This document shows positions 22,771-31,438 of a DNA stretch of 64,000 nucleotides, piece by piece (positions within the stretch are counted from its first letter, which is position 1; each line of letters opens with the position of its first letter). The translations under genes and the position numbers were made by a program. This stretch comes from Phytohabitans maris (GTDB lineage Bacteria > Actinomycetota > Actinomycetes > Mycobacteriales > Micromonosporaceae). The notes beneath the pieces were generated by a model. It did no database searches. It was not told where the DNA came from and saw only the letters and a list, made by a program, of their open reading frames with translations. The DNA lies in contig NZ_JAVHUY010000039.1 of the NCBI RefSeq assembly GCF_031085175.1, positions 1 to 64,000 on the forward strand. The letters are read 5' to 3'.

Positions 22771-25700
22771 CTACAGGCTGTCCATTGCGCGGTATATGCG
22801 CTGTTCCGAGATGGGGTACGCGGTGCCGAGCGCCTGCGCGAACAGGTTGATCCGCAGCTCCTCGATCATCCAGCGGATCTCGTGCAGTGCGTCGCTCGGC
22901 GGCACCTCCTGCCGCAGCTGGGCGTACTCCCGCTGGATCTCCTCGACCACACGGGTCTGCTGCAGGTCGCGCTGCGGGTTCTGGGGCAGCCGGTCCAGCC
23001 GCCGCTCGATCGCGGTGAGGTAGCGGACCAGGTCGGGCAGGCGGCGCTGTCCGGTCGCGGTCACGAAGCCGCGGTAGACCAGCGCGGAGAGCTGGGCCCG
23101 GGCGTCCGCGAGGGAGGGCATGAGGTCGAGGCGCACTCCGGGCCCGCCGCGGTCAGGGGAGTAGGACAGCGCCTTCAGCCGCTGTTCCACCTGGTACGCG
23201 GCCGCGAGCACCCGCCGCACCTGGCCGACCACCGCGGCGAGCCCGTCCACGTACCCGGTGCGGACCGCGTCCCGCAGCTTGGCGAACCCCTCCTCGTCCC
23301 ACGCCGGGCCGCCGGCCTGCGCCATCAGCTGGTCGACCACCGCGCCCGCCGCGTCCTCCAGCAGGTCGGCGACGCCTTTGTGCGGGTTGCGGCTCAGCGC
23401 CAGCTTGTCCTCGTTGGAGAGCCGGCCCTGCATGACCTTCGCGGGGGACGCCAGGCCGAGGAGCAGCAGCCGGCGGGTGCCGGCCCACATCGCATACCGC
23501 TGCTCGGCCTCCGTCTCGAAGACGCCGACTCCGACCGACTCACCCTCGTCGACGAGCGCCGGGTACGCGTTGACGGAGTACCCGGCGCGTTCCTGCCGGA
23601 CCGTCCGGGGCAGCGTGCCGAGGTCCCAGGCGCGCAGGCCGTGCCGGCTGATCCCGGGCGCCGCCGCGGCGACCGTCTCCCGGACGGTGGCCCGGAGCTG
23701 GGTCTGTAGCGCGGCGAGGTCTTTGCCCTCGGCGAGCGCGGCCCTGCCCTCGTCCTCCACCCGGAACGTCATCCGCAGGTGGTCCGGCACCTTCGACAGG
23801 TCCCAGGCGGCGCGCGGCACCGGGGTACCGGTCATCCGGCGCAGCTCCCGCTCCAGCGCGTCGAGCAGCGGCCCGTCCGGCGCCATCCGGTCCAGCGCGG
23901 CGCGGGCGTAGTCGGGCACCGGTACGAAGTTGCGCCGCACCGGCTTGGGCAGCGACCGGATCAGCGCCACGACGAGGTCTTCGCGCAGCCCCGGTACCTG
24001 GCGGTCGAAGCCCTCGGGGCGTACCCGGGACAGCAGCGGGAGTGGAATGTGGACGGTCACGCCGTCGGCCCCGGTACCCGGCTCGAACTGGTAGGTCAGC
24101 TTCAGCGCCAGCTCGCCCTGGCGCCACTCGTCCGGGTAGTCGGTGGCCTCCACCGCGCCGGCCCGCTCGTTGATGAGCATGGCCTTTTCGAACGTGAGCA
24201 GGTCGGGCTGCCGCTGCCGGGTCTTCTTCCACCAGCTGTCGAAGTGCCGGGCCGACACCACGTCGGCGGGGAGTCGCTGGTCGTAGAAGGCGAAGAGCGT
24301 CTCGTCGTCGACCAGGATGTCGCGCCGCCGGGCCCGGTGCTCCAGCTCCTCCACCTCGGCGAGCAGCTCCCGGTTGTCCCGGAAGAACGCGTGGTGGGTC
24401 TCCCAGTCGCCCTCCACCAGCGCGTGCCGGATGAAGAGCTCGCGAGCCAGCGGCGGGTCGATCCGGCCGAAGTTCACCTTGCGGCCGGTGACCAGCGGCA
24501 CGCCGTACAGCGTGACCCGCTCGACCGCCATCACGGCGCCCTGCTTCTTCTCCCAGTGCGGCTCGCTGTAGCTCCGCTTGACCAGGTGGCCGGCGAGCCG
24601 TTCGACCCACTCCGGCTCCACTTTGGCCACGATGCGGGCCCAGAGCCGGGACGTCTCCACCAGCTCGGCGGCCATCACCCACTGCGGCTGCTTCTTGAAC
24701 AGCGCCGAGCCCGGGAAGATGCCGAACTTGGCGCCGCGCGCTCCGAGGTACTCGTGGCGTTGGGTGTTTTTGAGGCCGACGTGCGAGAGCAGTCCACTGA
24801 GGAGTGACTGGTGGATCCGCTGCCCGTCGGCGGGCGCTGCCTTTGGCGGCTTGACCGCCTGGCGCAGCTGCCCGTAGAGGTCCTGCCACTCGCGCACCCG
24901 CAGGTAGTTGAGGAACTCGTTGCGGCACATCCGCCGGAACTGGCTCGACGACAGCGCCTTCTGCTGCTCCTCCACGTACTTCCACAGGTTGAGGTACGCG
25001 AGGAAGTCCGACTCCTTGTCGACGAAGCGGGCGTGCTTTTCGTCGGCGGCCTGCTGCTGGTCGGTCGGGCGCTCGCGTGGGTCCTGGATGGACAGTGCGG
25101 CGGCGATGACGAGCACCTCGTGCACGCAGCCGTTGCGCTCGGCCTCCAGCACCATCCGCCCCAGCCGCGGGTCGACCGGCAGCTGGGCGAGGCGGCGGCC
25201 GAGGTTGGTGAGCCGTTCGCCGTCGAGCGCGCCGAGCTCGTGGAGCAGGTCGACGCCGTCCTTGACGTTGCGGCGGTCCGGCGGCTCCACGAACGGGAAC
25301 GCGGCCATGTCGCCCAGCCCCAGCGCGCGCATCTGGAGGATGACCGAGGCGAGGTTGGTGCGCAGGATCTCCGGGTCGGTGAACTCCGGGCGCGCGAGGA
25401 AGTCGTCCTCCGAGTAGAGCCGGATGCAGATGCCGTCGGAGGTGCGGCCGGAACGGCCCTTGCGCTGGTTGGCCGAGGCCTGCGAGACCGGCTCGATCGG
25501 CAGCCGCTGCACCTTGAGCCGGTGGCTGTACCGGGAGATGCGCGCGGTGCCGGGATCCACCACGTACTTGATGCCGGGCACGGTGAGCGAGGTCTCGGCG
25601 ACGTTGGTGGCGAGCACGACGCGGCGCCCGGTGTGCGACTGGAAGACCCGGTGCTGCTCGGCCGTGGAGAGCCGCGCGTAGAGCGGGAGGATCTCGGTGT

Positions 25701-26487
25701 GCCGCAGGTCGCGGCGGCGGAGGGCGTCGGCGGTGTCCCGGATCTCCCGCTCGCCGGAGAGGAAGACCAGGATGTCGCCGGGCCCCTCGGCGCACAGCTC
25801 GTCGACCGCGTCGAGGATCGCCTGCGTCTGGTCCTGCTCCTCGTCTTCGCCGACGGGGCGGTAGCGCACCTCGACCGGGTACGTGCGGCCGGAGACCTCC
25901 ACGATCGGGGCGTCGCCGAAGTGCTTGGAGAAGCGCTCGGGATCGATCGTGGCCGATGTGATGATCACCTTGAGGTCGGGGCGGCGGGGGAGGAGCCGCT
26001 TGACGTACCCGAGGATGAAGTCGATGTTGAGGCTGCGCTCGTGCGCCTCGTCGATGATCAGCGTGTCGTACTGCCGCAGCATCCGGTCGTGCTGGATCTC
26101 GGCGAGCAGGATGCCGTCCGTCATCAGCTTGACCAGCGTGCCGTCGCTGACCTTGTCGGAGAAGCGCACCTTGTATCCGACGGCGCTGCCCAGCGGCGTC
26201 CCCAGCTCCTCGGCGATCCGGTCGGCCACCGTCCGCGCCGCGATCCGCCGCGGCTGGGTGTGGCCGATCAACCCCTCGACGCCCCGCCCCAGCTCAAGGC
26301 AGATCTTGGGCAGCTGGGTGGTCTTGCCCGAGCCGGTCTCGCCGGCCACGATCACGACCTGGTGGTCGCGGATGGCGGCGAGGATGTCGCCTTTCTTCTG
26401 GCTGACCGGGAGCGCCTCGGGGTAGCTGATTTCCGGCACGCTCTCCCGGCTCTCGCGGCGAGCGGCCAGCCGCAACTCCCGATCCAT
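22771..26487 (-). CDS. hrpA: ATP-dependent RNA helicase HrpA
   Basis: This 1,238-residue protein is a full-length DEAH-box RNA helicase. The P-loop GETGSGKTTQLPKICLELG is near residue 50 and the DEAH box (LIIDEAHERSLNIDF) near residue 145. Motif III (SATID) and motif VI (QRKGRSGRTSDGICIRLY) are also intact. The HA2 and OB domains follow, then a long C-terminal extension (DUF3418) characteristic of bacterial HrpA. HrpA helps resolve stalled ribosomes and processes mRNA in bacteria. It is a single gene; no operon partner is evident. Confidence 0.97.
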   Translation of the reverse strand: MDRELRLAARRESRESVPEISYPEALPVSQKKGDILAAIRDHQVVIVAGETGSGKTTQLPKICLELGRGVEGLIGHTQPRRIAARTVADRIAEELGTPLGSAVGYKVRFSDKVSDGTLVKLMTDGILLAEIQHDRMLRQYDTLIIDEAHERSLNIDFILGYVKRLLPRRPDLKVIITSATIDPERFSKHFGDAPIVEVSGRTYPVEVRYRPVGEDEEQDQTQAILDAVDELCAEGPGDILVFLSGEREIRDTADALRRRDLRHTEILPLYARLSTAEQHRVFQSHTGRRVVLATNVAETSLTVPGIKYVVDPGTARISRYSHRLKVQRLPIEPVSQASANQRKGRSGRTSDGICIRLYSEDDFLARPEFTDPEILRTNLASVILQMRALGLGDMAAFPFVEPPDRRNVKDGVDLLHELGALDGERLTNLGRRLAQLPVDPRLGRMVLEAERNGCVHEVLVIAAALSIQDPRERPTDQQQAADEKHARFVDKESDFLAYLNLWKYVEEQQKALSSSQFRRMCRNEFLNYLRVREWQDLYGQLRQAVKPPKAAPADGQRIHQSLLSGLLSHVGLKNTQRHEYLGARGAKFGIFPGSALFKKQPQWVMAAELVETSRLWARIVAKVEPEWVERLAGHLVKRSYSEPHWEKKQGAVMAVERVTLYGVPLVTGRKVNFGRIDPPLARELFIRHALVEGDWETHHAFFRDNRELLAEVEELEHRARRRDILVDDETLFAFYDQRLPADVVSARHFDSWWKKTRQRQPDLLTFEKAMLINERAGAVEATDYPDEWRQGELALKLTYQFEPGTGADGVTVHIPLPLLSRVRPEGFDRQVPGLREDLVVALIRSLPKPVRRNFVPVPDYARAALDRMAPDGPLLDALERELRRMTGTPVPRAAWDLSKVPDHLRMTFRVEDEGRAALAEGKDLAALQTQLRATVRETVAAAAPGISRHGLRAWDLGTLPRTVRQERAGYSVNAYPALVDEGESVGVGVFETEAEQRYAMWAGTRRLLLLGLASPAKVMQGRLSNEDKLALSRNPHKGVADLLEDAAGAVVDQLMAQAGGPAWDEEGFAKLRDAVRTGYVDGLAAVVGQVRRVLAAAYQVEQRLKALSYSPDRGGPGVRLDLMPSLADARAQLSALVYRGFVTATGQRRLPDLVRYLTAIERRLDRLPQNPQRDLQQTRVVEEIQREYAQLRQEVPPSDALHEIRWMIEELRINLFAQALGTAYPISEQRIYRAMDSL

Positions 26488-26606
26488 GGCCCACCAAGCT
26501 TATCCTGCCTGGCCAGCGCATTTTTCGCGCCGGCCAGGCGGGGGTTCGGGTCCGGTCGGTCAGCCTCCCGGCTCGGCGCGGTCGCGGTCCCCGGCGGCGA
26601 GGGCGG

Positions 26607-27026
26607 TCAGCTGATGTCGAAGAGCGGCCCGGTGATGGTCAGGCCGAGGTCGTCGCCGGCGAAGGAGAAGAACGCGAACAGCATCAGCGCCGCCCCGGCC
26701 AGCGCCGCGTCCTTCTGGAACTGGACCAGCTCCATCTGCCGCACCTGCGGCTCGCTCTCCTTCCAGAACGGGTGCATGAGCAGCGCCGTCGGCACCAGGA
26801 AGACGACCAGCAGCAGCGCGCCGAGGTCCGCCCAGATGCCGAGCAGCACGAGCAGCCCGCCGACCGCGATGAGCAGCCCGCTGACGAGAGTCGCGGCGTA
26901 CGCCTGCGGCACGCCCTTGCTGGACGCGTAGCCGGCCATCGCCTTGGTCTGGGTGAGGTGGCCCACGGCGGAGCCGAGAAAGAGAGCGGCGAAGAGGATG
27001 CGTCCGATCAAAACCAGGATGTCCAT
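26607..27026 (-). CDS. DoxX-family membrane protein
   Basis: The 139-residue protein starts at ATG 27026 behind a GGAGG site. It has four membrane helices. The family features are RILFAALFLGSAVGHLTQTKAMAGYASSKGVP at the N-terminus (given here as a position, residues 8-39, with key motif AVGHLT) and LLLVVFLVPTALLMHPFWK in the third helix. DoxX proteins are linked to redox or thiol stress in actinobacteria and are often under HxlR- or MarR-type control. The region upstream contains repeated TCAAGTA elements that may be such a site. The gene stands alone. Confidence 0.88.
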   Translation of the reverse strand: MDILVLIGRILFAALFLGSAVGHLTQTKAMAGYASSKGVPQAYAATLVSGLLIAVGGLLVLLGIWADLGALLLVVFLVPTALLMHPFWKESEPQVRQMELVQFQKDAALAGAALMLFAFFSFAGDDLGLTITGPLFDIS

Positions 27027-27064
27027 GCCTACCTCCACGAACGGAGACGACTGCGACGAATACC

Positions 27065-27108
27065 CTTGACGTCTCAAGTATCCGCTCGTCAAGTACCCGG
27101 TTCAAGTG
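27065..27108. promoter_or_regulatory. Cluster of TCAAGTA elements upstream of doxX
   Basis: TCAAGTA occurs at 27074-27080 and 27089-27095, and TCAAGTG at 27102-27108. The first forms an inverted pair with CTTGA at 27065-27069 (4-base gap). They lie 40-80 bp upstream of the DoxX start, in its promoter region. A thiol- or redox-responsive regulator is a plausible ligand (inference). Confidence 0.4.
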
Positions 27109-27110
27109 AT

Positions 27111-27690
27111 GGTCATCGTTGGACCGCGGTTTGGGGCACCTGGCACGTTAGAGACATGTCGCGTTTGCGCAGGCGCGCAGCTAGTGACCTGGGCGGCAGC
27201 GGGTTGCAGACTTCCGTCTGGCGCCCCCACAAAGGAGCAGCGGCCCTGTGCCGAAGGCAAAGCGGGTGGTCCTCGCGGTTACCGCCGCGGGGGCTTCCTG
27301 GCCCGGCCCGCCGCCTCCCGCGCGCCCGAGCCTCCTAGCGATCCCGGCCGCCGGCGGTGTAGGTCCGCCGGTCGCCCGATCCGAGACATCCGAGCTATCG
27401 CGGCAGCCGCCGCGGTCCGGATCCCGTGGGGGGCGGTATCCCATTGCCGTTGTGCCGCAAGCCTTCCTTGACCGGCGCGGGAAGGTGGGGTTCGCGGGCG
27501 TCCCTGGCGAAAACCGCCCCTCCGCGGGCAGCAATTCGCCACGGACAGCTTGGCACCCCGTCAACCGGGCGGCGAACGGGCCGGGATCTGGTCGTCGTCG
27601 CGCGGAGCGTGGGCCGGGCGGGCGCTGGCGGGGCGCGGGGCTTTTGTTGGGAGTCTGGCTCAACATCACGCAGTTGTAACGTTTTAGGGC
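27111..27690. other. 580-bp stretch without a convincing gene
   Basis: Open frames exist on both strands, the best being a GTG-started frame 27248-27679. None has the codon bias of the neighbouring genes or a recognisable product. A hairpin with CAGAC (27207-27211) and GTCTG (27216-27220) around TTCC, extended by GGG/CCC pairs, is the only clear structure. The stretch may hold regulatory sequence or a decayed gene. Confidence 0.35.
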
Positions 27691-27695
27691 CGGGA

Positions 27696-27724
27696 TTGAC
27701 GTCGATGTAACGGAACCATAACCT
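27696..27724 (+). promoter_or_regulatory. Promoter of the second sugar ABC operon
   Basis: TTGACG (27696-27701) and TAACCT (27719-27724) are separated by exactly 17 bases. They lie immediately upstream of the LacI-type operator and 56 bp before the binding-protein start. Confidence 0.6.
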
Positions 27725-27730
27725 GGGCCA

Positions 27731-27744
27731 GGCAAGCGCTTACC
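27731..27744. promoter_or_regulatory. LacI-type operator at the start site of the second ABC operon
   Basis: GGCAAGCGCTTACC matches its reverse complement at 12 of 14 positions, with the AAGCGCTT core and central CG of LacI-family sites. It begins 7 bases after the -10, covering the transcription start. The flanks differ from the operator at 19724, so a different repressor probably binds. No LacI gene lies next to this operon. Confidence 0.65.
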
Positions 27745-27779
27745 TGTGGCGCACCTCACTTGGGCCTCGGAGGTCTCAC

Positions 27780-29048
27780 ATGGGCGTTATGAAACGGTTC
27801 ACCACTGTTCTCGCCGCCGTGTCGCTCGTCTTTGCCGGTGCGGCCTGTGGCGGAGACGATGAGGCGGAGTCGGGGCCGGTCACGCTGCGTTACTCGTGGT
27901 GGGGAAACGCCGACCGCGCCGCGCTGGTGCAGAAGGCGATCGACCTGTTTCAGACGAAGAATCCGAACATCAAGGTCACCCCGAGCTTCCAGGAGTTCGA
28001 GGCGTACTGGCAGAAGATGGCCACCGATACGGCCGGCGGCAACGCGCCGGACGTGCTCCAGATGGACTTCGCCTACCTGCGGGAGTACGCGGAGCGCGGC
28101 GTGCTCTACGACCTCAAGAAGCAGGAGGGCGAAAACCTCAACACCGGCGACCTGCTCGAAGGGCTCAAGGGCGCCGGCGAGGTCGACGGTGGGCTCTACG
28201 CCGTACCGGTCGCCGGCAACACGTGGGGCTACGTCTACAGCCCGGCCGCGTACAGCAAGGCGGGCGTGCCGGAGCCGAAGCTCGGCTGGACGTGGAACGA
28301 CTACCGGGCCGCGATGGAGAAGATCACCAAGAGCACCGGCGGCAAGATGTACGGCGGCGGCAACTACATCGGCACCTATTACAACCTGGAGGTGCAGCTC
28401 CGCCAGGAGGGCAAGCTGCTCTACACCGAGGACGGCAAGCTCGGCTTCGACAAGCCGCGGCTGGCGAAGTTCTTCAACGAGGGCAAGCAGCTCGCCGACG
28501 CCAAGATCGTGCTGCCGGTCGAGAAGGGCGTGCAGATCAAGCCCAAGTTCGCGCTGGAGATGGACCTGATCGCCGGCGACCTGGGCTGGGACAACTTCAT
28601 GACCCGGTACGCGGCGGCGACCAAGACGGAGCTCAAGCTCGGTCCGGTGCCCAGCGACAACCCGGCGCAGCTGGGGCAGTACCTCAAGCCCTCGATGCTG
28701 ATGAGCGTCTCGGCGAAGTCGAAGCACCCGGAGGAGAGCGCCAAGCTCATCGACTTCTTCATCAACGACCCCGGGGCGGGCGAGATCCTCGGCGCCAACC
28801 GCGGCATACCGGCCACCAACGGCCAGCGCGCGGCGGTCAAACTGGAGGGGCCGTTCGCGGCGGTGGCGGCGTACGAGGAGAGCATCAAGACCCAGCTGGA
28901 GAAGGCGCCACCCGCCCCGCCGAAGGGCGCCGGCACGATCGAGCAGGCGTTCATCCGGATCTCCGAGGAGCTCCAGTACGGCCGGATCAGCGTGGACCAG
29001 GCGGTGGACCAGTTCTTCACCGAGGCGAACGAGACGCTCGAATCCTGA
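27780..29048 (+). CDS. Sugar ABC transporter substrate-binding lipoprotein (second system)
   Basis: This 422-residue protein starts at ATG 27780, 7 bases after GGAGG. A lipoprotein signal ends in AGAAC with Cys 23. The mature protein is a family 1 extracellular solute-binding protein: VTLRYSWWGNADRAALVQKA opens it, PDVLQMDFAYLREYAERGVL and YAVPVAGNTWGYVYSPA are family-typical blocks. It is the first of four overlapping genes. The sequence differs clearly from the binding protein at 17415-18683, so the two systems probably take different sugars. The ligand is not determinable here. Confidence 0.93.
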   Translation: MGVMKRFTTVLAAVSLVFAGAACGGDDEAESGPVTLRYSWWGNADRAALVQKAIDLFQTKNPNIKVTPSFQEFEAYWQKMATDTAGGNAPDVLQMDFAYLREYAERGVLYDLKKQEGENLNTGDLLEGLKGAGEVDGGLYAVPVAGNTWGYVYSPAAYSKAGVPEPKLGWTWNDYRAAMEKITKSTGGKMYGGGNYIGTYYNLEVQLRQEGKLLYTEDGKLGFDKPRLAKFFNEGKQLADAKIVLPVEKGVQIKPKFALEMDLIAGDLGWDNFMTRYAAATKTELKLGPVPSDNPAQLGQYLKPSMLMSVSAKSKHPEESAKLIDFFINDPGAGEILGANRGIPATNGQRAAVKLEGPFAAVAAYEESIKTQLEKAPPAPPKGAGTIEQAFIRISEELQYGRISVDQAVDQFFTEANETLES

Positions 29049-30001
29049 TGGCGACAGTCGCACCGACCCGCCGGGCGGAAGCCCCGGGACAACCGGCGGG
29101 CCCGCGCACACGGGTCCGCCGGTCGGGTGACGGGGTGGCGGGGTACCTGTTTCTCTCCCCGTGGATCCTCGGCATCCTGCTGCTGACGATCGGCCCGATG
29201 CTCACCTCGCTGTACCTCTCCTTCACCGACTACAGCCTCTTCACCGCTCCCGAGTGGGTCGGCCTCGACAACTACAAGCGGATGTTCGAGGACGCGCGGT
29301 GGCTCAAGTCGGTGCAGGTGACCACCATCTACGTGGCGGTGGCCGTGCCAGTGAAGCTGGCCGCCGCGCTCGCCGTCGCGCTGCTGCTCAACAACAAGCG
29401 CAAGGGGCAGGGCTTCTACCGGGCGGCGTTCTACGGGCCGTCGCTCATCGGGGCGAGCGTGAGCCTGGCCATCGTGTGGAAGGCGCTCTTCACCGACGAC
29501 GCGGTCGTCGACCGGGCGCTGCGGGTGGTCGGCATCCACACTGGAGGGTGGGCCGGCAACCCGGACTTCTCGCTGCTGATGCTGGTGCTGCTCGGCGCCT
29601 GGCAGCTCGGCGCGCCGATGGTCATCTTCCTGGCCGGGCTCAAGCAGGTGCCGGTGGAGCTGCACGAGGCGGCGCATGTGGACGGTGCCGGGCGGTGGCG
29701 CCGCTTTCGCTCCATCACGCTGCCGATGATCTCGCCGGTGGTCTTCTTCAACCTGCTGCTGGAGACCATCAACAGCTTCCAGGTCTTCACCTCCGCGTAC
29801 ATCGTGGGCGGACCCAACGGCTCGCCCGCGGGCACCACGCTCTTCTACACCATCTACCTGTACGACCGGGGCTTCTCCGACTTCCGCATGGGCTACGCCT
29901 CGGCGATGGCGTGGATGCTGCTGCTCGGCGTCGGCCTCATCACGCTGTTTCTCTTCCGCACCGCCCGCGGGTGGGTCTACTACTCAGGGGACAAGCGATG
30001 A
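29048..30001 (+). CDS. Sugar ABC transporter permease (MalF type, second system)
   Basis: The 317-residue permease starts within the stop codon of the binding-protein gene (TGATG). It has a basic N-terminus, six membrane helices and the EAA loop HEAAHVDGAGRWRRFRSITLP near residue 215, which contacts the ATPase. GWVGLDNYKRMF-like EWVGLDNYKRMFED in the first periplasmic loop is typical of CUT1 permeases. It overlaps the next gene by ATGA. Confidence 0.93.
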   Translation: MATVAPTRRAEAPGQPAGPRTRVRRSGDGVAGYLFLSPWILGILLLTIGPMLTSLYLSFTDYSLFTAPEWVGLDNYKRMFEDARWLKSVQVTTIYVAVAVPVKLAAALAVALLLNNKRKGQGFYRAAFYGPSLIGASVSLAIVWKALFTDDAVVDRALRVVGIHTGGWAGNPDFSLLMLVLLGAWQLGAPMVIFLAGLKQVPVELHEAAHVDGAGRWRRFRSITLPMISPVVFFNLLLETINSFQVFTSAYIVGGPNGSPAGTTLFYTIYLYDRGFSDFRMGYASAMAWMLLLGVGLITLFLFRTARGWVYYSGDKR

Positions 30002-30828
30002 AACTGTCCACTGTGGCCTGGCATGCCGGTGTGCTCGCGGTGCTGGCGATCGTGCTGTACCCCATCGTGTGGGTCGTGGCGGCGACCTTCAAGCCGTCGG
30101 CGGACATCATCGGCAGCCTCAGCCTGCTGCCCAGCGCGCCGACGACCGCCAACTACGAGCGGGCGGTCGAGGGCATCGCGAGCATCAGCATCGGCCGCTT
30201 CTTCTGGAACTCGACCATCCTGGCGGTACTGTCCGTCGTGGGCACCGTCGCCTCGTCCGCGCTCGCCGGCTACGCGTTCGCGCGGCTGCGGTTTCGGGGG
30301 CGGGGCGCGATGTTCGCCTTGATGATCTCGACGCTCCTGCTCCCGTTTCACGTGCTGATCATCCCGCAGTACGCGGTCTTCCAGCGGCTCGGCCTCATCG
30401 ACACGTACGTGCCGCTGCTGATCGGCAAGTTTCTGGCCGCCGAGGCGTTCTTCGTCTTCCTGATGGTGCAGTTCATGCGAACCATCCCGCAGGAGCTCGA
30501 CGAGTCGGCCAAGATGGACGGTGCCGGGCACTGGGGCATCTTCTGGCACATCATCCTGCCGCTGGCCCGACCGGCGCTCATCACGACCGCCATCTTCACG
30601 TTCATCTGGAGCTGGAACGACTTCTTCGGCCCGCTCGTCTACCTCAGCACCCCGGACAAGTACCCGCTGCCGCTCGCCCTCCAGCTCTTCGTGGACGAGG
30701 CGTCCGGCTCCGACTTCGGCGCGCTGATGGCGATGTCGATGCTGGCGCTGGTGCCGGTCATCCTCTTCTTCCTGTTCTTCCAGCGCTTTCTGGTCGAGGG
30801 AGTCTCCACGTCGGGGCTGAAGGGATGA
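29998..30828 (+). CDS. Sugar ABC transporter permease (MalG type, second system)
   Basis: The 276-residue protein has six membrane helices, the EAA loop DESAKMDGAGHWGIFWHIILP near residue 180 and the MalG-type C-terminus LVEGVSTSGLKG. Its start overlaps the preceding stop as ATGA, and its own stop overlaps the next start. With the MalF-type partner it forms the channel. No ATPase is encoded nearby, so a shared ATPase of the MsiK type is expected. Confidence 0.93.
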   Translation: MKLSTVAWHAGVLAVLAIVLYPIVWVVAATFKPSADIIGSLSLLPSAPTTANYERAVEGIASISIGRFFWNSTILAVLSVVGTVASSALAGYAFARLRFRGRGAMFALMISTLLLPFHVLIIPQYAVFQRLGLIDTYVPLLIGKFLAAEAFFVFLMVQFMRTIPQELDESAKMDGAGHWGIFWHIILPLARPALITTAIFTFIWSWNDFFGPLVYLSTPDKYPLPLALQLFVDEASGSDFGALMAMSMLALVPVILFFLFFQRFLVEGVSTSGLKG

Positions 30829-31388
30829 AGCGCCTGGTCCTCTTCGGAGAGTGCCTGCTCGCCGGCCTCCTCACCGCCCTGCTCGCACTCCCGCTCGTCA
30901 CGCTCCTGCCCGCCCTGGCGGCCGGCTGCGCGCACATCCGGGCCCATGTGGACGGTGAGACCACGGCGGTCCGCGCCTACTTCGCCCGCTTCCGCGCCGC
31001 GTTCCCGGGGAGCCTCAAGCTCTCGCTCGCGGTGGTCGCGGCGTTCGCGGTGGCCATTGTGGACGGTCTTTTCCTGCGCGCCGCCGTGCCCGGCGGCGCC
31101 TTCGTCGCCGCCTTCGCCGGCCTGGCGGCGGTGACCCTGTCGGTGGTCCTGCTCCGCGCGGCGGCCACCTGGTCGCCCGGTCGCTCCTGGCCTGATCTGG
31201 TACGCCAGGCCGCTGCCCGCGCCGCCACGAGCGATCCGTCGGGGTCCCTGCTCCTGGTGATGGCGCTTGCCCTGCTCGTGCTCGTCACCTGGCAGCTGCT
31301 GCCGCTGGCGCTGCCCATGCTCGGCTGCGTGCTGATGGCCGCCGTGGCGGTCGAGCGCCGCTACGCGGTGATCCTGGCCCGCCCGTGA
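30825..31388 (+). CDS. YesL-like (DUF624) membrane protein
   Basis: The 187-residue protein has five or six hydrophobic helices. It opens with GECLLAGLLTALLALPLVTLLPALAAGCAHIRAH-type sequence (residues 8-41; key features are the GEC and LPALAAG segments). YesL/DUF624 proteins are regularly encoded at the end of sugar ABC operons and probably assist the transporter, though their exact job is unknown. The start overlaps the permease stop (ATGA). The stop codon lies in the left arm of the 54-bp palindrome shared with recQ. Confidence 0.72.
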   Translation: MKRLVLFGECLLAGLLTALLALPLVTLLPALAAGCAHIRAHVDGETTAVRAYFARFRAAFPGSLKLSLAVVAAFAVAIVDGLFLRAAVPGGAFVAAFAGLAAVTLSVVLLRAAATWSPGRSWPDLVRQAAARAATSDPSGSLLLVMALALLVLVTWQLLPLALPMLGCVLMAAVAVERRYAVILARP

Positions 31389-31438
31389 TCGAAGCTCCTC
31401 CCATGTCGTTCTAGCGACGTGAGGGGAGCTTTGATCAC
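31385..31438. repeat. 54-bp nested palindrome, copy 1, carrying both convergent stop codons
   Basis: GTGATCGAAGCTCC (31385-31398) pairs with GGAGCTTTGATCAC (31425-31438), with one wobble. A second, inner stem CATGTCG/CGACGTG fills most of the middle. The plus-strand YesL-like gene stops at TGA 31386-31388 and recQ stops at 31437-31435, so each arm supplies a stop codon. It probably also terminates both transcripts. Related copies are at 44712 and 59093. Confidence 0.85.

Noticed and set aside
27248-27679. A GTG-started frame of 143 codons as a hypothetical gene
   Set aside because: Codon use is not biased like neighbouring genes and the product is Pro/Arg/Gly low complexity; too weak to call.
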